DNA of 64,000 bases from Megalobrama amblycephala. Lineage: Eukaryota; Chordata; Actinopteri; Cypriniformes; Xenocyprididae. The stretch is from the NCBI RefSeq assembly GCF_018812025.1, contig NC_063053.1, positions 14,860,623 to 14,924,622 of the forward strand, given 5' to 3'. The translations under genes and the position numbers were made by a program. Below are positions 1 to 10,830 of this stretch, in pieces; the stretch's first letter is position 1; every line of letters starts with the position of its first letter. The notes below the pieces were generated by a model. The model had not been told where the DNA came from. It did not search any database and saw nothing but the letters and a program-made list of their open reading frames with translations.

Positions 1-530
1 CAAAGCCCCTGTCTTACGCTGCATCTGAGGGCCGTCGCTGTGACAGTGAATAAGCGTGTCTGATGTCTGGCATCTGGCAAGTTGGAGCTAACACATGGAA
101 AAGGCTGCAGTGGAGCTTTGAGAGGCGCTCTGTCAACTGCAATGTTTAGGGATTTTCATCATGTCTGTATTATTACCACAAGGGGGGAAATCTGTGTCTG
201 AACGTCTAGTTATATTGCATTGCATATTCACTGTTTAAATGGCTCAGTTGTATATGCACTGCGGTCACCATTCATAAGCTTTCAGTGTATAATATCAGAT
301 CACTATGTAGAACACATTTCACTTTTCATTTGTCTCATTCAAAAAAAATATTTAAAAGAGAACATCACAGCGTAAAGCTCTACCTAGACCGATTATGAAA
401 TTCAAAAAAAGAGGGAATTTTAAGAAATCATTATGCCAGTGACACCACAACCATCAGGACATTACCATACAAATAAAGGTAAAAATAAAGGATACAAAAG
501 GGGGTTTTCGCAGTGAAGCCATGAAGAACC
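1..530. other. No gene seen
   Basis: AT-rich sequence with stops in all frames. I see no exon with splice sites and no complete repeat. Confidence 0.6.
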
Positions 531-662
531 ATTTTTGTTTCCCCAAAGAACATTTCAGTGAACCGTTCTTAAAAGAACCATTGTTTTTGAAAATGTTCCA
601 TGTATGGTATAGGTTCTTTATGGAACTATTGATGCCAAAAAAGAGCTTTGGTTTTTAGGAGT
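531..662. mobile_element. MITE fragment (GGTTCTTT/AAGAACC type)
   Basis: Repeated, partly inverted motifs such as agaaccat, gttcttaaaagaacc and ggttctttatggaac resemble a small inverted-repeat transposon common in cyprinid genomes. Ends are not sharp and no target duplication was found. Confidence 0.4.
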
Positions 663-753
663 GTATGCCTGTCTTACCAGCCAATCTGAACAAATGTACT
701 TCAGAGATGACGTGTTTTTGTAGGCCAACCCGGAAGTTAGCGGCGCACGGAAG

Positions 754-1358
754 TTTGCTGTCGTGCTCTTGAGAAAACTGCTTCAGTGATAATGTTAAGG
801 TACAACATGACGGGACACCCTGAACCCAATATGACTGCCTTGCAAAATACATTTACATAGTATATACATTTTTATTTTGCCATTCAGTTTTTTTTTGTTT
901 TTTTCATGATTAAAGTGAGAAGAGAAGCAATGAGAAAAAGTTAATCAGCTCTCATAATACTGATCTAAAAATTAAACTTTTAGAGTGGAAGCTTTCCCTG
1001 AGATAAAACAACAATGCACTAGATCAAACAGCGTACTTCCTCCTGGATGGAGACAGGTAGCTTAAACAATGTCATTTGATGAGCTGTAGTCTTATCTCAA
1101 AACAGTCTAAAATTAGAATTTCAATGATGAAACAGAATTCATCTTTTTTTTTCATTTTTCTTTTGGACTGGCAGGGAGCCAGGTTGGATGTGAGGATGTA
1201 AGGATGAGCTGACAGCTCAAACAGGTTCTTACCTGCACACATTCTGACAGTATCAAATTCAAATCTGTCTTTCCAGGATTTGTACTATTTGCTACCAGCA
1301 CAAATGTCAGCAATTTATAACTGTTGAGCTCAGAGAGTGAATTGTAATGTTCCAGACT
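754..1358. repeat. 605-bp direct repeat, copy 1
   Basis: This segment recurs at 2311-2915 with a constant offset of 1557 bases. All positions I compared are identical, including a run of nine T, so no indel separates the copies. It begins tttgctgtcgtgctcttgag and ends gtaatgttccagact in both. The flanks differ completely. It lies inside the inverted-repeat element at 701-2026. Confidence 0.9.
1233..1356 (-). other. Possible exon of unknown gene (copy 1)
   Basis: On the minus strand an AG at 1358-1357 precedes 124 open bases encoding LEHYNSLSELNSYKLLTFVL and then a segment ending LNLILSECVQ. These are followed by a strong donor, CAG then gtaagaac. The frame is open through both sites. I do not recognise the protein. 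The polypyrimidine tract upstream of the acceptor is weak. It could be a captured exon, part of a decayed transposase, or chance. Confidence 0.25.
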
Positions 1359-2310
1359 ACTGGTTCTCTCGATCGAAAGCCTATGCATTTTTCCCATAGA
1401 CTTTTGGAAAATCGCAAAAAATAAGCTCTGTGTTTAACAAAGGGTTATGACACGTACACATTTTGTCTATCAAGAAAATCTTGTCTTATACACAACATTT
1501 ATACATTTTGAAGCCTAAATAAAGCCGTCAGATATAAAAGGCTAACAGTAGGCTATAAACGGACTACAGCACACCATGGTCACGGATCAACGTCACCACC
1601 ACCAAGCTTCCTCAAACTTTATTTAAAAAATAACTTTTTTTTAAAAACATGCTCGCTGATTATGATCTACGCTGTGTTTGAATACTTGTCCACTTTTTCA
1701 TGAGAAATGCTGTCCAAATGTCCCGTTTTTAATGATGACGTCTAAAGTCCCCGCCAGAGGAAGTTGTCCCTTTTAGCAACTTGTTAGCAACTGCCATTTT
1801 TTAGACACAATAAAGGTTTTTAAAAAAATCACAAAATAACTGGTGTGTTTTATGTCATAGATCAAAACGTGAAAATATTTAGAGGCTTTGTTAACCACAG
1901 ACCTTATTTCAGGCGATTTAGCAAAAACCCATTCAAAAAACCCATAGACCATAGGGCGATGGAACTGGAAGTCCTAAAATGCTAACTCGCTTCCGGGTTT
2001 TGCCTACAAAAACACGTCATCTCTGAGGAACTCTATTTACATGTGGTCTTAAAGATACAGGCTTTTTTTAGCTCAGCAAAAAACTGCCTGTTTAAATCTA
2101 AGAAGGATCAAATAAAGCAAATTTAAAGAGAAAGAAAAGCAGATGGAAACTAAAATTTAATTACCACCGTGTTGAGTTGCAAGGAACCTTCTTTAACAAT
2201 ATCAATGGGCTAAAAAACAATAAATTGTGGTGAGAAATATGATCCCTTTAAATGCCCAAAAAGATATGGACAACAGTGCCCAACAGACATGTTTCTGTAC
2301 GTCTCTCTTT

Positions 2311-2915
2311 TTTGCTGTCGTGCTCTTGAGAAAACTGCTTCAGTGATAATGTTAAGGTACAACATGACGGGACACCCTGAACCCAATATGACTGCCTTGC
2401 AAAATACATTTACATAGTATATACATTTTTATTTTGCCATTCAGTTTTTTTTTGTTTTTTTCATGATTAAAGTGAGAAGAGAAGCAATGAGAAAAAGTTA
2501 ATCAGCTCTCATAATACTGATCTAAAAATTAAACTTTTAGAGTGGAAGCTTTCCCTGAGATAAAACAACAATGCACTAGATCAAACAGCGTACTTCCTCC
2601 TGGATGGAGACAGGTAGCTTAAACAATGTCATTTGATGAGCTGTAGTCTTATCTCAAAACAGTCTAAAATTAGAATTTCAATGATGAAACAGAATTCATC
2701 TTTTTTTTTCATTTTTCTTTTGGACTGGCAGGGAGCCAGGTTGGATGTGAGGATGTAAGGATGAGCTGACAGCTCAAACAGGTTCTTACCTGCACACATT
2801 CTGACAGTATCAAATTCAAATCTGTCTTTCCAGGATTTGTACTATTTGCTACCAGCACAAATGTCAGCAATTTATAACTGTTGAGCTCAGAGAGTGAATT
2901 GTAATGTTCCAGACT
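2311..2915. repeat. 605-bp direct repeat, copy 2
   Basis: This is the second copy of the 754-1358 segment, without either inverted end of the surrounding element. It is followed by unrelated sequence starting gcagtgtcct. Near-identity over 605 bases means either a very recent duplication or an assembly artefact. Confidence 0.9.
2790..2913 (-). other. Possible exon of unknown gene (copy 2)
   Basis: This has the same 124 open bases and donor as 1233-1356. The acceptor context differs: here the minus strand reads cttataggacactgcag before the exon, a slightly better acceptor. The boundary of the 605-bp duplication falls within two bases of this AG. The product is unknown. Confidence 0.25.
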
Positions 2916-3058
2916 GCAGTGTCCTATAAGCAATGTTTCACATTCCATCACACTGCAGGACTATTTAAAATGAACAAGGCAAAAAAAAAAAAACTTTAAA
3001 TGGAGACGTTACAGGACCTAGCGAGTCATTCCAGGCATTTTTATGTCTTCATCAAGTC

Positions 3059-4025
3059 TTAAAGGTGCCCTAGATTCAAAATTTGAATTTACCTTGGCAT
3101 AGTTGAATAACAAGAGTTCAGTACATGGAAAAGACATACATTGAGTTTCAAACTCCATTGCTTTCTCTTTCTTATGTAAATCTCATTTGTTTAAAAGACT
3201 TCCGGAAAGCACACGGATCTCAACGTAACACCGACTGTTACGTAACAGTCGGGTGTATGCCCCAATATTTGCATATGCCAGCCCATGCTCCCAACATTAT
3301 GAAAGGCATTAGACAAGGGCAGCCAGTAATGTCTGGATCTGCACAGGTGAATCAACAGAGGTAAGCAAGAACAACAGCGAAAATGGCAGATGGAGCAATA
3401 ATAACTGACATGATCCATGATAGCATGATATTTTTAGTGATATTTGTAAATTGTCTATCTAAATGTTTCGTTAGCATGTTGCTAATGTACTGTTAAATGA
3501 GGTTAAAGTTACCATCTTTTCTTACTGAATTCACGGAGACAAGAGCCGTCGCTATTTTCATTTTTAAACACTTGCAGTCTGTATAATTCATAAACACAAC
3601 TTCATTCTTTATAAATCTCTCCAACAGTGTAGCATTAGCCGTTAGCCATGGAGCACAGCCTCAAACTCATAGAGAATCAACTATAAACATCAAAATAAAT
3701 ACTATACTCACATAATTCGAAGCATGCATACAGCATGCATGACGAAAATCTTGTAAAGATCCATTTGAGGGTTATATTAGCTGTGTGAACTTTGAAAATG
3801 TGTTGTAATATAATCGAGAGCTCGTGTGGCAGGGAGCACGCGAATTAAAGGGGTGGCGCGCTGAAAAAATCAGTGCATAGTTAATGATGCCCCAAAATAG
3901 GCAGTTAAAAAAATTAATTAAAAAAAATCTATGGGGTATTTTGAGCTGAAACTTCACAGACACATTCAGGGGACACCTTAGACTTATATTACATCTTGTG
4001 AAAAAGCATTCTTGGGCACCTTTAA
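3059..4025 (+). mobile_element. TTAA-ended non-autonomous DNA transposon, copy 1
   Basis: The element starts TTAAAGGTGCCCTAGA and ends with the inverse, gggcacctttaa. It is about 967 bases. Related copies are at 14879-15798, 40808-41734 and, inverted, about 59230-59997. It contains a palindrome at about 3230-3253 (actgttacgtaacagt core). There is no transposase; the open frame beginning MEKTYIEFQTP recurs in other copies only because the DNA is shared. TTAA at both ends suggests a TTAA-targeting superfamily, but the class is not proven. Confidence 0.85.
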
Positions 4026-6420
4026 CATGTTGGATAATAAACTCTTCATACATGTAAATCATATTAGTGAGTTTTCTTTCATTACAGTTCACTTGTTCCT
4101 TTAACTAACAAAAGCCACTCCCTTAATGGCATCATCCCTCAGGAAGTGACATCACTTTGGTGGGAAAACAGCACAAGCATCAGTAAGTAATAGCAGTGGA
4201 TTTTATGAATTCTGTGATGTTTTGTAGTAATAGTTTGTTGATCTTACTTTAGAACTTTCCATCCCATTTGATAAAAATACTGAAATGGGTATAATATCCA
4301 AACGATTTAAAAAAAAAAAAATCCAAATAATCTTCAAGTAGACTAATTCTCAGTGCTCAACTTTATTTCTCACTTTAATTCTCACTGAGCAACTTTGGAT
4401 CTTTGTCAATCATCTTAGGCATCCTGTTAATTTTCTCGTCACTGTGTAAATTAACCACTTTATAATTAAAAGGTTTGAAGTGCCTGAGCTGGAGCAGAGC
4501 ATGTTTCTAAAGTTCTACCATTTCATAGAAATACTTGTTTTTAATGTGCTACAAAACCTAAGCAGAATGAACCCAAGATACACTTACGTATACATAAATT
4601 GTAACCTGTAAAAGTAAAAAGCAACAAGTCTGTCAATTGCCAGGTGCCCATTTCAGTCATCCTTCAGTAAATCCTTGACAAATGCTTACTTCAAAATATG
4701 TAGTGTACTATAATTTGTGACATGAATGCTTAGTCACTTTAGTTATATTGGCACAAGCCTATATGTGTCTAATTATCAAATACAGACATCAGAGCTTTAG
4801 CATTTCCTCCTCAAAATCTCATAAAGCTCTTTCACACTGTCATGAATTTATCTTCTCTAATAATGATCTACTCAGCCTTTTTCCTTTAAAGTTAATCAAA
4901 TAAATGAATTATTTAGTAGGTTTCAAACCCAGGACAGAGATTTGTTTTAAAAATGCATACATAGCACTTTATGATCAGATTTGTATTAAATCGCCTGTGA
5001 ACATGCAGGGGTTTAATACAACAACACTTCCCTCTTCCTTTTAAAATCCCACAGCATATAAATCACATCATCCATTATTAATATATTAGTTTTACCATTT
5101 TGTTTTTCGCATGATAATACAACCCACAAATGGCAGACATGATTTGTATTTAGAGCTGCCGCAATATGGCTTTCCAGCACCACGTTGCTTGCAAATTGTT
5201 CATATGGAGAGCACTTAGCAGTTAGCACATGAAGGCAAACCTTCTCTGGTTTGTGGTGACAGCTGCTAAAAATAGGCTGTTAAAATCTCACTGTAGTCAA
5301 GGACACTCCAGTGATTTAAAAGCAAAACTTCAAACATGTCACTGACAGGGGTAATTTCATAAATTTCCAAAAATTTTTGGCTCACACCTTCTTACCAGCG
5401 ATGCACTTTTCTGTGAGAAGAAGATAAAATTTTAAAACGAGCACGGTGTGAGTTCCGACACACGTTATCTTCTAAACCCATAGTAAAGTTTCCTGAATGG
5501 AATATTTTATAACACATTTAGAAAAGCTGCATGTGAAAATCTCCCCTTTTTCCTGAGGTATATTGCGCTGCTGCACCTCTGAAGTGAGAAGAACCTTGTA
5601 ATGAGATTCAGTGAGATTTTCACCAGCTGTTCGTCATTAAGGATTCTTTCTCATATGCAGCAACGCCACATGAACCAACACTCACACACGTAAGAATCAC
5701 GCATTAACATGCCTTTATCCATTGCTAATTAAAAGCCTATACTGAGTGTAGTTTACTTGTCCTGGATTGTTTTCTGATATTTGTGTATTTAAAAAAAAAT
5801 AAAATTCTGTCATCATTTACTCACCCTGCAGTTGTTCCAAATTTCTTTCTTCTACTGAACACAAAAGATATTTTGAAGAATGTCAGTAACCAAACAGCTG
5901 ATGGGCCCCAGTGACTTTTTCCATACTTGTCCTGGTGAGTTTGTGTGTTCACCCATCCAGTCGTGTAGTTATGCGTTAGAAAAATCAGCCTTATGGCCAT
6001 GAGAGAACCCCTCTGTTAGCACTTTTCAAGACTAACCGTCTCCAATTCATTTTATAGTCTCAAGGCCAGCCAGTCCAGCTCAAGTGCAGGTGAGCCATTT
6101 TATTATTCCCGCCGTTGCACATCTACAAAAGAGGCCATGCATAGTTTTTCTTTCTTGTGATCTCGACTTAAACACCAAAGCCATTATCTGACAGCAGCAG
6201 TAAATAAATTCTGAACTGTGCCTATAGAGTGCTTCAGTGATAACGCATTTTTGGGGAAGTTAGCATCACCCTGGTTCCCTCAACAAAAGCCCAATAGAAT
6301 TTTTCCATTGGCTTTTGGATTATTTGAAGCGTAAATACAATCACCAGAGGTAAAAAGCTAAATGTAGACTTTATACTATTAAAGACTTGAATTATAATGA
6401 CTTTAAGCAGTGATTAATTA
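4026..6420. other. No gene seen
   Basis: AT-rich, no exon recognised. A fragment at about 5806-5935 (tctgtcatcatttactcacc and following) is the left part of a MITE family whose right part occurs at about 38830-38957. Confidence 0.55.
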
Positions 6421-6902
6421 CTTAAAAGTCCCCCTGAAATCAAAATGTAAGTTTTTTAGCTTTTATTATGAATATGTTAGCCTTAAGGTTATGAATAAGC
6501 TGGTGTGTTCCAAAACAATGACAAAATTCACATTTAGGAGATATAAGCATTCAAAACTTACAGTCTCTCACTTCCACTAAAATGCATCACAGATTTTCAT
6601 GACATCACCACGCACCTCAGTTTCTCATCGAATCTTCTGTCCAATCAAATGCTCTCTAGAATCTAAAGCATCCCGTCCCCTACATTAGAAATAAACGCTG
6701 AAGCTGCGGCTGAAATCGGTCACTTGTTCACACTATATAGGGAACAGGGAACGATTAAGACAGTGTAAATATGCTTTCTATTGAGGCCAATGTAGTCTGG
6801 TTTCACTTTAGTGTCACGCAAACTCCAGCAGTGCGCACAGTCTGTTCCTGGTCCAGAGACATGAGAGCACAGAGCTGATCATAACCACGCATCAGCGCGC
6901 AT

Positions 6903-8692
6903 AACCTGATTTTGCTGAGTTCAACATGTTCCTGGGTCAACATTTTTGTTGATCCTGGAACAACATTCAAATCAACCAATCAGATTTGAGGGACAAGTTT
7001 ACAGATTATGTCAAGTTTAGGCTTAACCCTCAGGGGTCTGAGGATTTTTGGGACCCTGGAGAAGTTTTGACATGCCCTGACATTTGTGCTTTTTTCAGTT
7101 GTTCATAAACATATTAATGGAAAAAGTGTCATTACACTGTATTCAGCACAAACTAGGCTACAATAATATGTGAGGAACATGTATGTACATGTTTGTGTTT
7201 TTGAAGGAATAACGTTTATGCGTGGTTATTGAAAAAACAAAAAACTTAAGTCACTGAAATAAAGCCAAAAAATATATATTAAATCTTTGTTCACAAGACT
7301 TCTGGGTATTGGAGGTTGTAGACTAGAGTTTTTGCTTCAAAATGAGGTAAAAAATTATGCTGCCTGCTTGTTCATATAAAACAATAGAGAGATTTAAATT
7401 TTCTAAAACATCTTTGGTCAAGAAACACAATATGCGTGGAGGCGTGAATCCTCATGTATAATGGGTGATTCTCACCTGAGAAGACAAAAGAATCACATAA
7501 TAATGACCTGAAATGACTTGCATATTAATGAGGCCTTTCAGTCAGGTAGGCTGTGAAAAAACCCTCTGTGATCATGATTCAAATCTCATCATGGTGTAAA
7601 TCAAACATACAGAAAAAACAGCAATACTGTGAAATATTATTACAATATAAAATAATGGTATTCTATATACTTTAAAATATAATGTATTTCTGTGATGCAA
7701 AGTGTCTGAACAATTATGTTACCTCTATGGCATTTCATATAGGCTTTTAGCTTAAAAGCATGCACATTTGGAGAAATATTGATGGATTCTCATATGTTTG
7801 TCAATTTTCTATACAGAAGAGTAATATTTATTCAGGATTTACTGTCATTACTATGAGTGCTGGATACTGTCAATTCATACTTGCAGCCGGAGGGCGCTCT
7901 GTACACCTTTAGTCCACAAATGCCTGAGCACTAAAGAAGAATAGGCAATCCAGGAACTAACCGAACTAACAGAGGACAGAGATCGCTAACTATGGCTATT
8001 CAAAATACTTTTCAAGACAATAAATACACGATTGAGACGATGAATGCATGTATTGACTGAATAGCGCTGACTCCGTGGGCGTGGCCGCATTAGCGGATAA
8101 TGAGCTGAATCACGGATTTCTGACATGGCTCTCTTTTCATACAGATTACATAAACACAGAATGTTTGTTTTCGATTTGACTTACATGATTTAAAACCTGA
8201 CATTTCAACGTTTTTTTAGACATAAATCAAATTTTTTTGTGATTAGTATTCACTAAGTTACAATTCATTTTCTGAGAACTATCAGATTGGACTTCCTTCA
8301 GAGGGAGACGAGAGATCATGCATCATGTTAGTTTTCTTTATTTTACAAAAAGCACAACATTTTGTTTTTACTCTGAGTGTACACAAATAAAAGAAGATAT
8401 TCCACAGATTAAAATGGTGGATAACTCTTAATTGTATGTGCAACATTAACAGAGTATTTTGAGTCTCTTTCACACTGGTAAGAAAAAAAAAACGCAGACC
8501 TCAGACCTCATTAAAATCATGAATTGGTGCTTCTACATCAGTGTTATTCATCTATCATTTCCCTCTGATTTTTGGGATAACTTAGGGGTAGGGTTAGGTT
8601 TAGGGGTAGGAATAGGTTGACCCAGGAAAGCATCAAAATATGTTGACACAGGAACGCATCTAACTCAGCAAAATCAGGATGTGCCATCGGCG
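6903..8692. mobile_element. Candidate middle element with inverted ends
   Basis: cctgattttgctgagtt at 6907 and its inverse aactcagcaaaatcagg near 8665 head segments that stay similar for about 45 bases (tgttcctg.gtcaacat). This could be a 1.8-kb element with inverted ends, or two separate copies in opposite orientation. Confidence 0.4.
7023..8514. mobile_element. Candidate inner TTAA-ended element
   Basis: Begins ttaaccctcaggggtctgag and ends, inverted, ttaatgaggtctgaggtc. The terminal match is partial. The interior has no long open frame and includes a segment (cagcaatactgtgaaatatt) shared with the MITE at 43727-44213. Confidence 0.35.
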
Positions 8693-9850
8693 CACCACAA
8701 AACTTATCGGACCCTTTTGAATGAGAATGCTGTCATTTTATATGGAGGAGAAACGGTTAGAGATTCATAAGAAACTGAGGCTTTACCAAGCTTAGTGGCT
8801 CTGGCTGAGCTGTGATATAAACAAAACGCTATTGGCTATTGTAAAAAAAAAAAGGGGAGGGGCTGTTCGATATGTCCCGCCCCATCTTCCTGTTTCAGAT
8901 GAAATTGTCAACACATTGAATAATGCTGCGTGTTCCAAAGCACTTCTGTGGGCATTTAAATCTCTGTAATATACATCACAGTTTTTGTATGACTTTTAAT
9001 TTAGAGCATGAGACAAATTTGATTAAAAAAAATCTGCAAGTAAATGAAATAAGTTATCAAAATCTCGAAAAAATAGGCAGTGCTCTCTGCTCTCAAACGC
9101 TGGGGGCGTGTCCGCTGTCGGAGCTGAAACCACACCCACTCGCGAGAGCTGCCGTCTCAACTTACTTGTCTAATGAGTCAAACATACTGATGCATATAAA
9201 CAAAAGAATCACGTTAGAGGGTTGCACTTTTTAGTAGTTACTGTGGACCACCTACTAATTATAACATAATTAGGTTGCGAGGTCTGTTCAGTCACATTCA
9301 CCAAAAACAGCGGATTATCTGTGAATCCCAGCTGTCTGATGAAAGTTTGTAAAATTATCCGGTGTTGAACGATCACTTTAGAATCCTTCATGTCATCGTT
9401 TTAGGAAATTTAAATAAGGAGACCGAGCATATTGTATATTATAACAACCATGTAATATGCATTTGCGTGACGAAGGCATTACTAGCTAAATGTACAAAGG
9501 GCTGTATAACTGTAATGACACTCGAGATTGAGCGAGAGAACCGCTGTAGAGGCGGCGCCACGCTCGGTGCGTCATCGACAGTTATATAGTGTTAGGGGAG
9601 GGGTTATGCTTGGGGGACGATGTGCGTCATCAGACCCCCGTTATAGCTCCGCCCAAAAAATCCTGAGCAGAGACTTGGTGAAAAACTGTTTAACGCTCTA
9701 ACTTCACAATTAAGCATTACACAATTCACAGACTTTGCTATGCGTTTCAGGAATACATTTGTAACATTTATAAAGTGTTTACAAATAATTCTCAGAATTG
9801 ACTTTACAGGGACTTTAAAAGACATGGTCACTATGATCAATCATACTGTA

Positions 9851-10600
9851 TATTAAAGCTACTGTATAATACAAGCTTTCGTATTCAACAGATAATATAA
9901 AAGGAAAAGGATTTGGAACATCTCCTCTAAGAAAATAATGACAGATACTATTCCTTTAATGTGAAGAGTCAAGTAGGCTTAAGTCTGTAGAGGCACATTT
10001 CAGATTAAGATATTTGACCGAAGCATCAAAAAACTGTGATTTAAGTGTGAGATTTGGGTGCATGCACCCTTCAACAAGCCATGCCCTCACCAAAACTACT
10101 GTTTCAGTGACAGCTACTGTGGAGCTGCTCTCAACATTTCAACATTGTCATAGCTAAAAGTGTGTTACACCATAACTGGGTTTGATCCTAAAGCTTATGG
10201 ACTGCTGTGTCAAAACATAGAGGGCAAATGAATTCATGAGATATGTAGAAGGGTAAAAATAATGATTTTATGGGGTCTTTATAATGAAGGTCGTGCGCTT
10301 TTTCCCTCTGCAGCACAGCGTCACACACTTGAGTTCTGGCTAGAGGGATCAAAACACATGACAGCATGATGTATACCCCCATGTCACACCGCAGAGAGTT
10401 CATGATCCATCACAGTGATGTGTCCTCTGATACACCACCCTTTGCTTACGGTTTGACAGGTGGGATTGTTGGATTCCTACACTGAATCGGCTTCGGAGGC
10501 AACACTTTTTACTGAACAATCAATGACCAACCAAAAAATAAGAGAAAAGTTTGAATGATATTCCTACACATTCATTATCATTTAGTTACAATTACACCTT
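9851..10600. other. No gene seen
   Basis: Moderately AT-rich sequence, no exon and no clear repeat. Confidence 0.5.
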
Positions 10601-10830
10601 GAGGCAGTTGTGGCCTAATGGTTAGAGAGTCGGACTTACCGGCAGGAAATGTAGGTGGGGAGGAATGAACAGTGCTCTCTTTCACTCTCATTACCCACAA
10701 ATGAGGTGCCCTTGAGCAAGGCACCTAACCCCCAACCAATCCCCAGGCGCCGCAGCAAAAATGGCTGCCCACTGCTCCCGAAGTGTGTTCACAGTGTGTG
10801 TTCAATACTCCCTGCTGTGTGTGTGTGTGT
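10601..10830 (+). repeat. tRNA-derived SINE with lost B box
   Basis: The head gttgtggcctaatggttaga is a tRNA-like A-box region. The body (gcccttgagcaaggcaccta, then aaatggctgcccactgctcc) is typical of a widespread fish SINE, and it ends in a GT run. The expected B box after gagagtcggac is missing, so an internal deletion has removed half of the pol III promoter. Confidence 0.8.

Larger units (their letters stand above)
701..2026. mobile_element. Non-autonomous DNA transposon with ~40-bp terminal inverted repeats
   Basis: The left end at 701-741 (tcagagatgacgtgtttttg, then a block ending gttagc) is the inverse of the right end at 1981-2026 (gctaac... ending cgtcatctctga), with a few mismatches. 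The element is 1.3 kb with no transposase. The target duplication is not clear. Most of its left half, 754-1358, is duplicated further right at 2311-2915. Superfamily is not resolved. Confidence 0.6.
6422..9820. mobile_element. Candidate outer element of a nested DNA-transposon stack
   Basis: The left end ttaaaagtccccctgaaatc at 6422 and the inverse of the right end, reading ttaaagtccctgtaaagtca from about 9820, are similar. They also resemble the ends of the MITE at 30647-32971. The interior is interrupted by the inverted pair at about 6903-8690. A single interrupted element is an inference; two abutting fragments are also possible. Confidence 0.35.

Noticed and set aside
754..2915. 605-bp direct repeats as a pair of LTRs
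   Set aside because: No TG...CA ends with a 5-bp duplication fit, and only copy 1 is enclosed by the surrounding inverted repeats; the 952 bases between have no retroviral coding.
3125..3364. Recurring frame MEKTYIEFQTP..., also at 40880 and 59931
   Set aside because: The frames lie in copies of a non-coding TTAA-ended element. Similarity follows from shared DNA; the frames end at different places and copy 2 has lost part of it.
3772..4092. 106-codon minus-strand frame
   Set aside because: Crosses the right end of a TTAA-ended transposon and flanking DNA; no domain.
8580..8625. Telomere-like gggttaggtttaggggtagg
   Set aside because: Too short and irregular for an interstitial telomere; it belongs to a dispersed repeat.
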